From the NCBI RefSeq assembly GCF_003999975.1, contig NZ_RJAC01000004.1, positions 186,001 through 250,000 on the forward strand: a DNA stretch of 64,000 bases. The letters run 5' to 3'. Of this stretch, positions 57,477 to 64,000 are shown in pieces. Below the pieces are notes generated by a model, which was not told the origin of the DNA, ran no database searches, and saw only the letters and a program-made list of their open reading frames with translations. Position numbers and translations under genes: made by a program. The DNA comes from Actinoplanes solisilvae. Lineage in GTDB: Bacteria > Actinomycetota > Actinomycetes > Mycobacteriales > Micromonosporaceae. How positions within the stretch are numbered: position 1 is the first letter of the stretch; each line of letters starts with the position of its first letter.

Positions 57477-57760
57477 TCTGCATAGGGGGGTCCGGACGCT
57501 TAGAGGGTCGCAGGTCTGCCGCTATCAGCGAGTAGACGGCCACATCCACCCGCCCGGTGAGGACGATGCCCGCGTCTCGAGCAGTCCCCTCGTAGGTGAA
57601 GCCGGCCTTCTCGGCGACCCGTCGCGACGGCGGTGGCGATGCGCAGAACCACCCGCTCGAACCACCCGGGTGGTGGCGCATCGCCCCAAGAAGTTCGGGC
57701 GGCCCAGACTTCGGGGTCACGGGTCGAAATTCTGTCGGCGTATCGGCACCGGCCTGCAAG
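57472..57760 (-). pseudogene. GNAT acetyltransferase remnant (C-terminal part)
   Basis: A minus-strand remnant. WFERVVLRIAT is in one frame, and SRRVAEKAGFTYEGTARDAG with VDVAVYSLIAADLRPSK is in another, ending at 57472. In intact GNATs these are continuous (ERVxLRxATxNxASRRVAEKAGF), so a small deletion removed about four codons and shifted the frame. Nothing of the N-terminal half is recognisable upstream. Its stop codon lies in the PadR promoter region. Confidence 0.6.
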
Positions 57761-57797
57761 ACTGGCCGCGGGCCGGTGGCAGAGCCGGGTTATCGCA

Positions 57798-57841
57798 ACA
57801 TCCACGGCCGGAAGCTGGGCACGCCCGGCGGCCGTGGATGT
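57798..57841. repeat. Strong hairpin: 12-bp inverted repeat
   Basis: ACATCCACGGCC (57798-57809) and GGCCGTGGATGT (57830-57841) are perfectly complementary around a 20-nt loop whose GCTGGGC/GCCCGGC can itself pair. It lies just upstream of the tRNA-like 3' fragment. A second hairpin (GTGGGG...CCCCAC, 57842-57869) follows. It could be a terminator or part of a structured RNA or element end. Confidence 0.5.
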
Positions 57842-57870
57842 GTGGGGGTACCGGCGTGCCGCACCCCACC

Positions 57871-57898
57871 GGGGGTTCGAATCCCCTTCGGTCCACCA
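57871..57898 (+). other. tRNA 3'-end fragment (T arm, acceptor strand, CCA)
   Basis: GGGGG-TTCGAAT-CCCCT is a perfect T arm with the invariant TTCGA loop, followed by TCGGTCC, discriminator A and CCA. This is the exact 3' architecture of a tRNA. No normal D arm or anticodon arm precedes it. A stretch at 57770-57776 (GGGCCGG) could pair with the acceptor strand if G-U pairs are allowed, giving an unusual 129-nt object, but chance pairing is likely. It most plausibly is an att-site copy of a tRNA 3' end left by an integrative element. Confidence 0.6.
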
Positions 57899-58500
57899 CC
57901 GGGCCGGCGGACGCTGTTGGCCGGCATGGAGGCCGAGGACTTGTCGGCAGCCGGGAAGCGCTCTCCGCCCAAGGACATAGTCGGATGTCGCGCTGCCTCA
58001 ACGGGCAGATGCGGCGTGCGCCTGTGTCACCCCCGCGTCTGTCGACGGTGGATCGACGGCAGACCGGACCTGACCAGTTCGTACTGGTCTGAGTGTTCCG
58101 TCGATCAGTGCCTTACGCTTCCGGGCCGAGGGGAACTTCGGCCGCCTGGTTTCACGACGGTCGATGAAAGCATTGTTGGGCGATGACGAATCTGTTAACT
58201 TTTCAGCACCTTCCGAGAAAGCGCTCTCCGAAGGGTTGAGCTCCACGATCTGACGGCGCCACACCCCCGATCCGGTGCCGTCGGCAGCCGCCCACGAACA
58301 CCCGACTCACTTCCATCCCCCATCGCGGCGCCGCGCGACGTCCCCCGATGCGCGACGTGCCGACCCTCCACCGCTGGGACAGACGCGGCACCGTCATGCG
58401 CGCTCAGGGACCCATCGCGGGGGCGCCTACCGCGGCCACGTTCGAGACGTGATCGGCGCACGTCTCGGCTGCTTTCCTCACGAGAGGGACCCAACCGATC
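57899..58500. other. Long 5' region of the secreted enzyme gene, no gene seen
   Basis: About 600 bp without a credible coding region. The phrase GAAGCGCTCTCCG/GAAAGCGCTCTCCG occurs twice (about 57956 and 58218). The stretch before 58501 holds the leader of the ThuA-type gene. AT-rich bases near 58190-58205 (TCTGTTAACTTTTCAGC) are a possible promoter region. Confidence 0.5.
58215..58228. promoter_or_regulatory. LacI-type operator candidate
   Basis: GAGAAAGCGCTCTC is a near-palindrome centred on AGCGCT, the form of many actinobacterial LacI/CebR sugar-regulator operators. It lies about 270 bp before the secreted sugar-active enzyme gene, after an AT-rich promoter-like segment. Function is inferred. 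Confidence 0.4.
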
Positions 58501-61500
58501 ATGATTCGCAGAGTGCTACTGATCGTTGCCCTTGTCCTGGCCGGAGTGGGCGTCAACGCCGCCCCGGCATTCGCCGCCGACTTCTCGGTGCTGATCTTCA
58601 GCAAGACCGCGGGGTTCCGGCATGACGCCATCCCGGCGGGGATCACCGCGATCCAGCAACTGGGCGCGCAGAACAACTTCGCTGTCGAGGCGACCGAGGA
58701 CGCCGCACAGTTCACCGACACGAACCTGGCCCGGTTCAAAGCGGTGATCTGGCTGTCCACCACCGGCGACGTGCTCGACGCGACCCAGCAGGCCGCGTTC
58801 GAGCGTTATCTGCGCGCCGGCGGCGGCTATGTCGGCGTGCACGCCGCCTCCGACACCGAATACGACTGGCCCTGGTACGGCAACCTCGTCGGGGCCTACT
58901 TCGCGAGTCACCCCGCGATCCAGCCGGTCACGGTTCGCATCGAGGACACCGCTCACCCGTCCAACGCGGGCATCCCGGTGAACTGGAACCGCACCGACGA
59001 GCTGTACAACTACCGCACCAACCCCCGCTCGCAGGTGCACGTCCTCGCGAATCTCAACGAGGCCACGTACACCGGCGGCACTATGAACGGCGACCACCCG
59101 ATCTCGTGGTGCCGGCCCTACGACGGCGGCCGATCCTGGTACACCGGCCTCGGCCACACTCAGGAGAGCTACACCGAGGCCCACTTCCGCACCCACCTGC
59201 TCGGCGGCATCAAGTACGCCGCGCAGAACGTCGGCAACTGCTCGGTGCAGGGTCCCGCCGGCACGTTCAGCCAGGTGAACCTGGCCAAAGGCGTGGCGGA
59301 GACCGGTGAGCCGATGGGCCTCACCGTGCTGCCCAACCGGGGTGTGCTGCACACCTCGCGAAACGGCGTCATCCGGTACACCGATGTCAACGGCAACACC
59401 AAGATCGCGCTGACGCTGCCGGTCTACAGCCACGACGAGGAGGGTCTGCAGAGCATCAAGGCCGACCCGAACTTCGCCACCAACCGCTGGGTGTACGTCT
59501 ATTACGCGCCACCGTTGAGCACGCCGGGCGGCGACGCTCCGTCCACGGGTACGGCGGCGCAGTTCGCCCCGTTCAACGGCTCCAACAAGCTGGGCCGGTT
59601 CACCGTGCGGGACGACAACACGATCGACCCGGCCTCGCTGGTGACGATCCTCGACGTGCCGACCAGTCGTGGGCTGTGCTGCCACGTCGGTGGCGACATC
59701 GACTTCGACGCCGCCGGCAACCTGTACCTGTCCACCGGTGACGACACCAACCCGTTCGACTCGGCCGGTTCCGCGCCGATCGACGAGCGGGCCGACCGCA
59801 ACCCCGCCTACGACGCGCAGCGCACCTCGGCCAACAGCAACGATCTGCGCGGCAAGGTGCTGCGGATCAGACCTGGCGCGACGGGTGGCTACAGCATCCC
59901 GGGCGGCAACATGTTTGCCCCGGGCACACCGAACACCAGGCCCGAGGTGTACGCCATGGGCTTCCGCAACCCGTTCAGGATGAGCGTCGACAAGGCCACC
60001 GGCGTCGTCTACCTCGGTGATTACGGCCCCGACGCCGGCTCGGCCGACCCGCAGCGCGGGCCCGCGGGCACCGTCTCGTTCGAGCGGATCACCCGGCCGG
60101 GCTTCTTCGGCTGGCCCTACTGCTCCAACTACAACACCCCCTACCAGGAGTACGCGTTCCCCTCCGGGCCGTCGTCCGGTGCGTACAACTGTGCCGGTGG
60201 GCCGACGAACAACTCGCGGAACAACACCGGTGTCACGGCGCTGCCGGCGTCGCAGGCGGCATGGCTGCCCTACGGTGGGCAGGGTCCCTGGCGGCCCGAG
60301 CTGGGCGGGGGCGGGCCTATGGGCGGCCCCGTCTACAACTTCAACCCGGCGCTGGCGTCCGATGTGAAGTTCCCGGCGTCGTACGACAAGAAAGTCTTGC
60401 TCGGGGAATTCACGAGTCGCTGGATCAAGGCGGCCACCCTGAACGGCGACGGCACGGCCGGCGCGATCGAGCCGATCCCGTGGACCGGAACGGCGATCAT
60501 GGACATGGAGTTCGGGCCGGACGGCGCCCTGTACGTGCTCGACTACGGCACGACCTGGTTCGGCGGGGATGAGAACTCGGCTCTCTACCGGATCGAGTAC
60601 AACAGTGGCGGCAACCGGGCTCCGATCGCACAGGCCGGCGCCACCCCGTCCTCCGGCGCGGCGCCGCTGACCGTGCAGTTCAGCTCGGCGGGCAGCAACG
60701 ACCCGGACGGCGACCCGATCACGTACGCCTGGGACTTCACCAGTAACGGCAGCACCGACTCCACGGCGGCCAACCCGACGTTCACCTACCCGGCGAACGG
60801 CGAATTCACCGCGACGCTGACGGTACGGGATTCCGGCGGCAAGACCTCGACGGCCAGTACGGTCGTCGGAGTCGGCCGGCCATCCATCCAGTTGGTCGCA
60901 CCGCCCGACGGATCGGTGTTCCAGTTCGGCGACCTGGTGCCGTACGAGATCAGGGTCACCGACCCGAATGCCGGCACCATCGACTGCAACCGGGTCGTGC
61001 TCAACTACGTGCTCGGCCACGACAGCCACGGTCACCCGATTACCAGCAAGAACGGTTGCAGCGGCTCGATCCAGACCACGGTGGACGGTGAGCACGACGC
61101 GAGCGCGAACATCTTCGGGGTGCTCGCCGCGCAGTACACCCCCGTCACCGGGGTCGCGGTCCAGGCTCAGCACCTGCTGCAACCGCGGACCCGGCAGGCC
61201 GAACACTTCAGCACCATGAACGGCGTCCAGGTCGCCGCCAAGGCCAACGCGCACGGCGGCAATGCCATCGGCTACATCGAGAACGGCGACTGGATCTCCT
61301 TCGCCCGGTACAACCTGTCCGGCGTGACCGGGATCAAAGCGCGGGTCGCCTCGGCCGGCGTCGGTGGCACGCTGACCGTGCGGACCGGCTCACCGACCGG
61401 CCCGGTGGCCGGCACGGTGCAGGTCGGCCCGACCGGCGGCTGGGAGACGTGGGTCGACGTCACCGGGACGGTCAGCCCACCGGCCGGCACGCAGCAGTTG

Positions 61501-62373
61501 TACCTGGTGTTCACCGGCGGCGCGGGATCGCTGTTCGACATCGACGACTTCACGTTCACCTCCGGCGGCACCACCCCGCCGCAGTCGGGCAACCTGGCGT
61601 TGAACAAGCCGGTGACGGCGTCGAGCGCGGAGTCCGTCGCCTACCCGGCGTCGGCCGCGGTGGACGGCTCGCTGACCACCAGATGGGCGAGCACGTTCAG
61701 CGATCCGCAGTGGATCCAGGTGGACCTCGGCCAGTCGACCTCCATCGACCGGGTCAAGTTGACCTGGGAGGCGGCCTACGGCTCCGGTTACCAGATCCAG
61801 ACGTCGACCAACGGGACGACCTGGACCACGGTACGGACGATCGCCGGCGGCGACGGTGGGGTGGACGACAACACGGCGCTGGGCGCCACCGGTCGCTACG
61901 TGCGGATCAACGGCACGGCCCGCGGCACCGCCTGGGGCTACTCGCTGTTCGAGTTCGAGGTGTTCGGCGGCGTTGTCGTGCAGCCCTCGGGCAACCTGGC
62001 GTTGAACAAGCCGGCTACGGCGTCGAGCACCGAGGCGGTCGCCTACCCGGCCTCCGCGGCGGTGGACGGTTCGCTGACCAGCCGATGGGCGAGCGCCTTC
62101 GCTGACCCGCAGTGGATCCAGGTGAACCTCGGTCAGTCCTACCCCATCAATCGGGTCAAGTTGACCTGGGAGGGGGCGTACGGGTCCGCGTACCAGATCC
62201 AGACGTCGACCAACGGGACGACCTGGACCACGGTACGGACGATCGCCGGCGGCGACGGTGGGGTGGACGACAACACAGCGCTGGCCGCCACCGGCCAGTA
62301 TGTGCGGATCAACGGCACGGCCCGAGCCACCGCCTGGGGCTACTCGCTGTTCGAGTTCGAGGTCTACAGCTGA
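58501..62373 (+). CDS. Secreted ThuA / PQQ-type sugar dehydrogenase / PKD / CBM6 / F5-8C protein
   Basis: A 1290-aa exported multidomain protein. The signal peptide is MIRRVLLIVALVLAGVGVNA with cleavage near APAFA. Domains in order: ThuA-like trehalose-utilisation domain (about 25-245; SKTAGFRHDAIPAG, GVHAASDTEYDWPWYG, GDHPISWCRPY, GRSWYTGLGHT); glucose/sorbosone-dehydrogenase-like beta propeller (about 255-700; YSHDEEGLQSIKADPNFA, CCHVGGDIDFDAAGNLYLST, FRNPFRMSVD, GEFTSRWIK); PKD domain (about 700-790); a small beta domain with GHDSHGHPI; CBM6-like domain (about 900-1020); two F5/8 type C (discoidin) domains (about 1030-1158 and 1164-1290). It probably binds and oxidises or processes polysaccharide-derived sugars outside the cell. 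It ends in a strong terminator. Confidence 0.92.
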   Translation: MIRRVLLIVALVLAGVGVNAAPAFAADFSVLIFSKTAGFRHDAIPAGITAIQQLGAQNNFAVEATEDAAQFTDTNLARFKAVIWLSTTGDVLDATQQAAFERYLRAGGGYVGVHAASDTEYDWPWYGNLVGAYFASHPAIQPVTVRIEDTAHPSNAGIPVNWNRTDELYNYRTNPRSQVHVLANLNEATYTGGTMNGDHPISWCRPYDGGRSWYTGLGHTQESYTEAHFRTHLLGGIKYAAQNVGNCSVQGPAGTFSQVNLAKGVAETGEPMGLTVLPNRGVLHTSRNGVIRYTDVNGNTKIALTLPVYSHDEEGLQSIKADPNFATNRWVYVYYAPPLSTPGGDAPSTGTAAQFAPFNGSNKLGRFTVRDDNTIDPASLVTILDVPTSRGLCCHVGGDIDFDAAGNLYLSTGDDTNPFDSAGSAPIDERADRNPAYDAQRTSANSNDLRGKVLRIRPGATGGYSIPGGNMFAPGTPNTRPEVYAMGFRNPFRMSVDKATGVVYLGDYGPDAGSADPQRGPAGTVSFERITRPGFFGWPYCSNYNTPYQEYAFPSGPSSGAYNCAGGPTNNSRNNTGVTALPASQAAWLPYGGQGPWRPELGGGGPMGGPVYNFNPALASDVKFPASYDKKVLLGEFTSRWIKAATLNGDGTAGAIEPIPWTGTAIMDMEFGPDGALYVLDYGTTWFGGDENSALYRIEYNSGGNRAPIAQAGATPSSGAAPLTVQFSSAGSNDPDGDPITYAWDFTSNGSTDSTAANPTFTYPANGEFTATLTVRDSGGKTSTASTVVGVGRPSIQLVAPPDGSVFQFGDLVPYEIRVTDPNAGTIDCNRVVLNYVLGHDSHGHPITSKNGCSGSIQTTVDGEHDASANIFGVLAAQYTPVTGVAVQAQHLLQPRTRQAEHFSTMNGVQVAAKANAHGGNAIGYIENGDWISFARYNLSGVTGIKARVASAGVGGTLTVRTGSPTGPVAGTVQVGPTGGWETWVDVTGTVSPPAGTQQLYLVFTGGAGSLFDIDDFTFTSGGTTPPQSGNLALNKPVTASSAESVAYPASAAVDGSLTTRWASTFSDPQWIQVDLGQSTSIDRVKLTWEAAYGSGYQIQTSTNGTTWTTVRTIAGGDGGVDDNTALGATGRYVRINGTARGTAWGYSLFEFEVFGGVVVQPSGNLALNKPATASSTEAVAYPASAAVDGSLTSRWASAFADPQWIQVNLGQSYPINRVKLTWEGAYGSAYQIQTSTNGTTWTTVRTIAGGDGGVDDNTALAATGQYVRINGTARATAWGYSLFEFEVYS
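61585..62370 (+). repeat. Tandem 402-bp duplication encoding two F5/8C domains
   Basis: The segments beginning TCGGGCAACCTGGCGTTGAA at 61585 and again at 61987 are near-identical over most of their length (for example the block around ACGTCGACCAACGGGACGAC recurs exactly). The period of 402 bp is 134 codons, one domain plus a linker. This is a recent in-frame duplication. Confidence 0.9.
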
Positions 62374-62375
62374 TC

Positions 62376-62432
62376 GGACAGACCGCGTACGACGGGTGCG
62401 GGGACCTTCGGGCCCCGCACCCCGGTCTGTCC
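62376..62432 (+). terminator. Nested 10+10-bp hairpin terminator
   Basis: GGACAGACCG (62376-62385) pairs with CGGTCTGTCC (62423-62432), and inside it GGGTGCGGGG (62394-62403) pairs with CCCCGCACCC (62413-62422), with an 8-nt bulge on the left side only. It starts 3 bp after the stop of the secreted enzyme gene. There is no T-tract, as common for actinobacterial terminators. Confidence 0.8.
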
Positions 62433-62566
62433 CGGCTGAGAGTCACTCATTGACGAAGGACCGGCACGTTCGGTTTCTGACACCGCGGGCCCGCTCTCTC
62501 GCCGGCGGATAGTCGATATGGAACTCGGGGTGGGCCGTCAAGCGGCGCGGTGGCGGATGAGGGCTT

Positions 62567-62959
62567 CTACCGCGTGACGGCGAGTTCGGCCTCGCTGCGC
62601 AGGATGCAGAACTCGTTGCCTTCCGGGTCGGCGAGCACCACCCAGCCCGTGCCGTCGTCGTTGCGGTGGTCGGCCACGACGTTCGCGCCCAGGCCGGTCA
62701 GCCGGGCCAGTTCCTCGTCGCGGGTGCCCTCGGCCGGGCGCAGGTCGAGGTGGATCCTGTTCTTGCCCCGTTTGCGGTCCGGGACCTCGATGAACAGCAG
62801 CCGGTGCCGCCCGTCGGCCGACGAGATCAGGCATTCCTCGTGGCCCGGCTCGTTCGGGTCGTCGGGGTCCTGCCGATAGTCCAGAACTTCCTGCCACCAG
62901 CGGGAGAGCGTGTAGGCGTCGGCACAGTCCACGGTGGTGTGGGAAACGAAGGACGTCAT
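62567..62959 (-). CDS. VOC (glyoxalase-like) protein
   Basis: A 130-aa single VOC module: VDCADAYTLSRWWQEVLDYR, FIEVPDRKRGKNRIHLDLRP and WVVLADPEGNEFCILRS. It matches the small glyoxalase-like family common in actinobacteria, with His and Glu in the metal positions (IHLDL, NEFCI). Substrate unknown. It is followed by 130 bp without features up to the terminator of the secreted enzyme. Confidence 0.9.
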   Translation of the reverse strand: MTSFVSHTTVDCADAYTLSRWWQEVLDYRQDPDDPNEPGHEECLISSADGRHRLLFIEVPDRKRGKNRIHLDLRPAEGTRDEELARLTGLGANVVADHRNDDGTGWVVLADPEGNEFCILRSEAELAVTR

Positions 62960-62983
62960 CCCCGAACGATCCCAGACTGGTGG

Positions 62984-63331
62984 TCAGGGCTGCGAGCCGG
63001 TTACCTCGTACGCCTCGCGCAGCAGCCGGGTGGCGGTGCCGGCGTTGGCGGAGTCGATCTCGACTTGGCGGGTGCGGTGGCCGTCGGTCATCTCGATGAT
63101 GACTTTGGCCCGGCGTGAGGACAGCAGCCAGGCGCTCAGGACGCCGCCGAGCGCCGCGACCGCCCCGCCGCTGCCGAGCGCGACGGTGAGCAGTTCGGAG
63201 GGGCCGCCGGGCGCCGCTTCGGCCGCGACGGTGTAGACGTTGCCCCGCAGCTTGTCGTCGTGCTGTAGCCGGGAGCAGAGCGTCATGAGGTCGTGTGGAG
63301 TTTCGTCGACGAGCGCGATTCTCGCGTGCAC
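62984..63331 (-). CDS. EACC1-like effector-associated constant component
   Basis: A 115-aa protein starting at GTG 63331. The layout fits the EACC1 family: an N-terminal small alpha/beta unit (HDLMTLCSRLQHDDKLRGNV), a single membrane-type helix with the characteristic PSELLTVALGSGGAVAALGG and LSAWLLSSRR, and a C-terminal strand-helix unit (KVIIEMTDGHRTRQVEIDSA, TRLLREAYE). EACC1 proteins are constant partners of peptidase- or NTPase-based conflict systems and normally sit beside the effector gene. No caspase, trypsin or NACHT gene is beside it here, so it appears orphaned. Confidence 0.75.
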   Translation of the reverse strand: MHARIALVDETPHDLMTLCSRLQHDDKLRGNVYTVAAEAAPGGPSELLTVALGSGGAVAALGGVLSAWLLSSRRAKVIIEMTDGHRTRQVEIDSANAGTATRLLREAYEVTGSQP

Positions 63332-63421
63332 GCGGCGATGATGCTCCGATGCGGGCGGGTAAGCCAGCCATCGACGGCGTCGCATCGGTGAACAGTTCGT
63401 TACGCTCCGCGCCCGGACGGT

Positions 63422-63922
63422 CTAGCGGGCTGGTGGGGCGGGCCGTAGCCGGCGGATCTCGCGCAGGGCCTGGCGGCGCACGTCACCCGTGAGGGTGTCG
63501 ACGTAGAGGGTGCCGTTGAGGTGGTCGGTCTCGTGCTGCAGGGCGCGGGCCAGGAAACCGGTGCCGTGGATGACCAGCGGGTCGCCGTTGCGGTCGAAAC
63601 CGGTGGCGGTGACCGACATCGCGCGTTTCGTCGGGAAGTACAGCCCGGGGATCGACAGGCAGCCCTCGTCGTCGTCCTGTTCGCCCTCGAAATCCGTCAG
63701 CACCGGGTTGACCATGTGGCCGACCACGTCGTCGACGTTGTACGAGAAGACGCGCAGGCTCACACCGATCTGCGGGGCGGCGACTCCGGCGCGGCCGGGC
63801 TCGCGGACCGTGTCTTCCAGGTCGTCGACCAGGGCGCGCAGCTCGGCGTCGAACGAGGTGACCGGGTCGCACTCGGTGCGCAGCACCGCGTCGCCGAAGA
63901 TCCTGATGGGGCGCACTGTCAT
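63422..63922 (-). CDS. def: Peptide deformylase
   Basis: A 166-aa iron/zinc peptidase removing the formyl group from nascent proteins. All three motifs are present: GVAAPQIGV (motif 1), EGCLSIPGL (motif 2 with the metal Cys) and QHETDHLNG (motif 3 HExxH). The start MTVRPIRIFGDAVLR is typical of the actinobacterial type. It is probably co-oriented with the partial gene at the right edge. Confidence 0.96.
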   Translation of the reverse strand: MTVRPIRIFGDAVLRTECDPVTSFDAELRALVDDLEDTVREPGRAGVAAPQIGVSLRVFSYNVDDVVGHMVNPVLTDFEGEQDDDEGCLSIPGLYFPTKRAMSVTATGFDRNGDPLVIHGTGFLARALQHETDHLNGTLYVDTLTGDVRRQALREIRRLRPAPPAR

Positions 63923-63950
63923 GCCGCCAAGATTATCGGGGAGGCGGTGC

Positions 63951-64000
63951 TCAGCCGAACAGGGCCAGCTGGTCCTCGGCGAGCAGTTCGCGCAGCTTGG
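63951..64000 (-). CDS. 3' end of an unidentified gene
   Basis: Only the last 15 codons are inside the window (KLRELLAEDQLALFG, stop at 63951). The gene starts beyond the right edge. The fragment is too short to identify. It lies 28 bp upstream of the deformylase gene on the same strand. Confidence 0.5.
   Translation of the reverse strand, partial: KLRELLAEDQLALFG

Noticed and set aside
57745..57775. tRNA-Cys-like anticodon loop (CTGCAAG)
   Set aside because: The stem has a mismatch, and no D arm or acceptor partner is at the right distance; it is probably chance.
58516..61254. 912-codon minus-strand frame opposite the secreted enzyme
   Set aside because: The sense gene has a signal peptide and six recognisable domains; the antisense product is composition-driven.

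Overview
This is a high-GC actinobacterial chromosome segment. Very high third-position GC, GTG/TTG starts, GTGA/ATGA gene overlaps and the protein families (LAL regulator, EACC1, UMF1, an actinobacterial-type contractile injection system, a ThuA/sugar-dehydrogenase/CBM secreted enzyme) suggest Micromonosporaceae, perhaps an Actinoplanes relative. The genus is an inference. No rRNA, complete tRNA or CRISPR array was found.

Left part (1-10.5 kb): the 3' end of a plus-strand gene that looks associated with an extracellular contractile injection system (eCIS), then ordinary genes: 2-hydroxyacid dehydrogenase, ohrR-ohr peroxide module, GNATs, EEP-family phosphatase, UPF0303, epimerase, threonine dehydratase, alpha/beta hydrolase. 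Within it, at 2.7-4.2 kb, a truncated GNAT gene ends at a dif-like XerC/XerD site, followed by a small zinc-ribbon ORF and a tyrosine recombinase.

Central accessory part (10.5-29.6 kb): a minus-strand eCIS structural operon (DUF4255, regulatory-like beta domain protein, two sheaths, two tube proteins, LysM-type CIS tube protein, DUF5908-like peptide, gpD-like and gpV-like spike proteins, membrane-anchored protein). It diverges from a plus-strand putative cargo operon (Cys-rich coiled-coil/repeat protein, CrtI-like FAD oxidoreductase, a 1300-aa DUF4157/eCIS-core protein with a possible C-terminal toxin domain, and an overlapping 303-aa gene). A 13-bp inverted repeat lies in the divergent promoter region.

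29.6-36.3 kb holds small regulated modules: MerR plus a frameshifted GNAT diverging from a VOC gene over a near-perfect dyad; a guanidine-III-type riboswitch before a SugE exporter; a CmtR-like repressor with a CDF metal exporter and its dyad; a PlsC acyltransferase; a phosphotransferase; and two gene remnants.

36.3-51.3 kb: a LAL regulator with a LuxR partner, two dynamin-like GTPases with an acidic His/Asp-rich protein, a UMF1 transporter with a GntR regulator, PPOX flavoprotein, CPT-like kinase, NUDIX, DUF3626, UppP, a second tyrosine recombinase and an ABC-F ATPase whose leader carries a 19-base homopolymer. 52-56.3 kb: a compact NIS siderophore operon (two IucA/IucC synthetases and a PLP decarboxylase). 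56.3-64 kb: PadR and a membrane protein, a gene-poor stretch with a GNAT remnant and a tRNA 3'-end fragment, a 1290-aa secreted multidomain sugar-active protein, a VOC protein, an orphan EACC1 protein and peptide deformylase.
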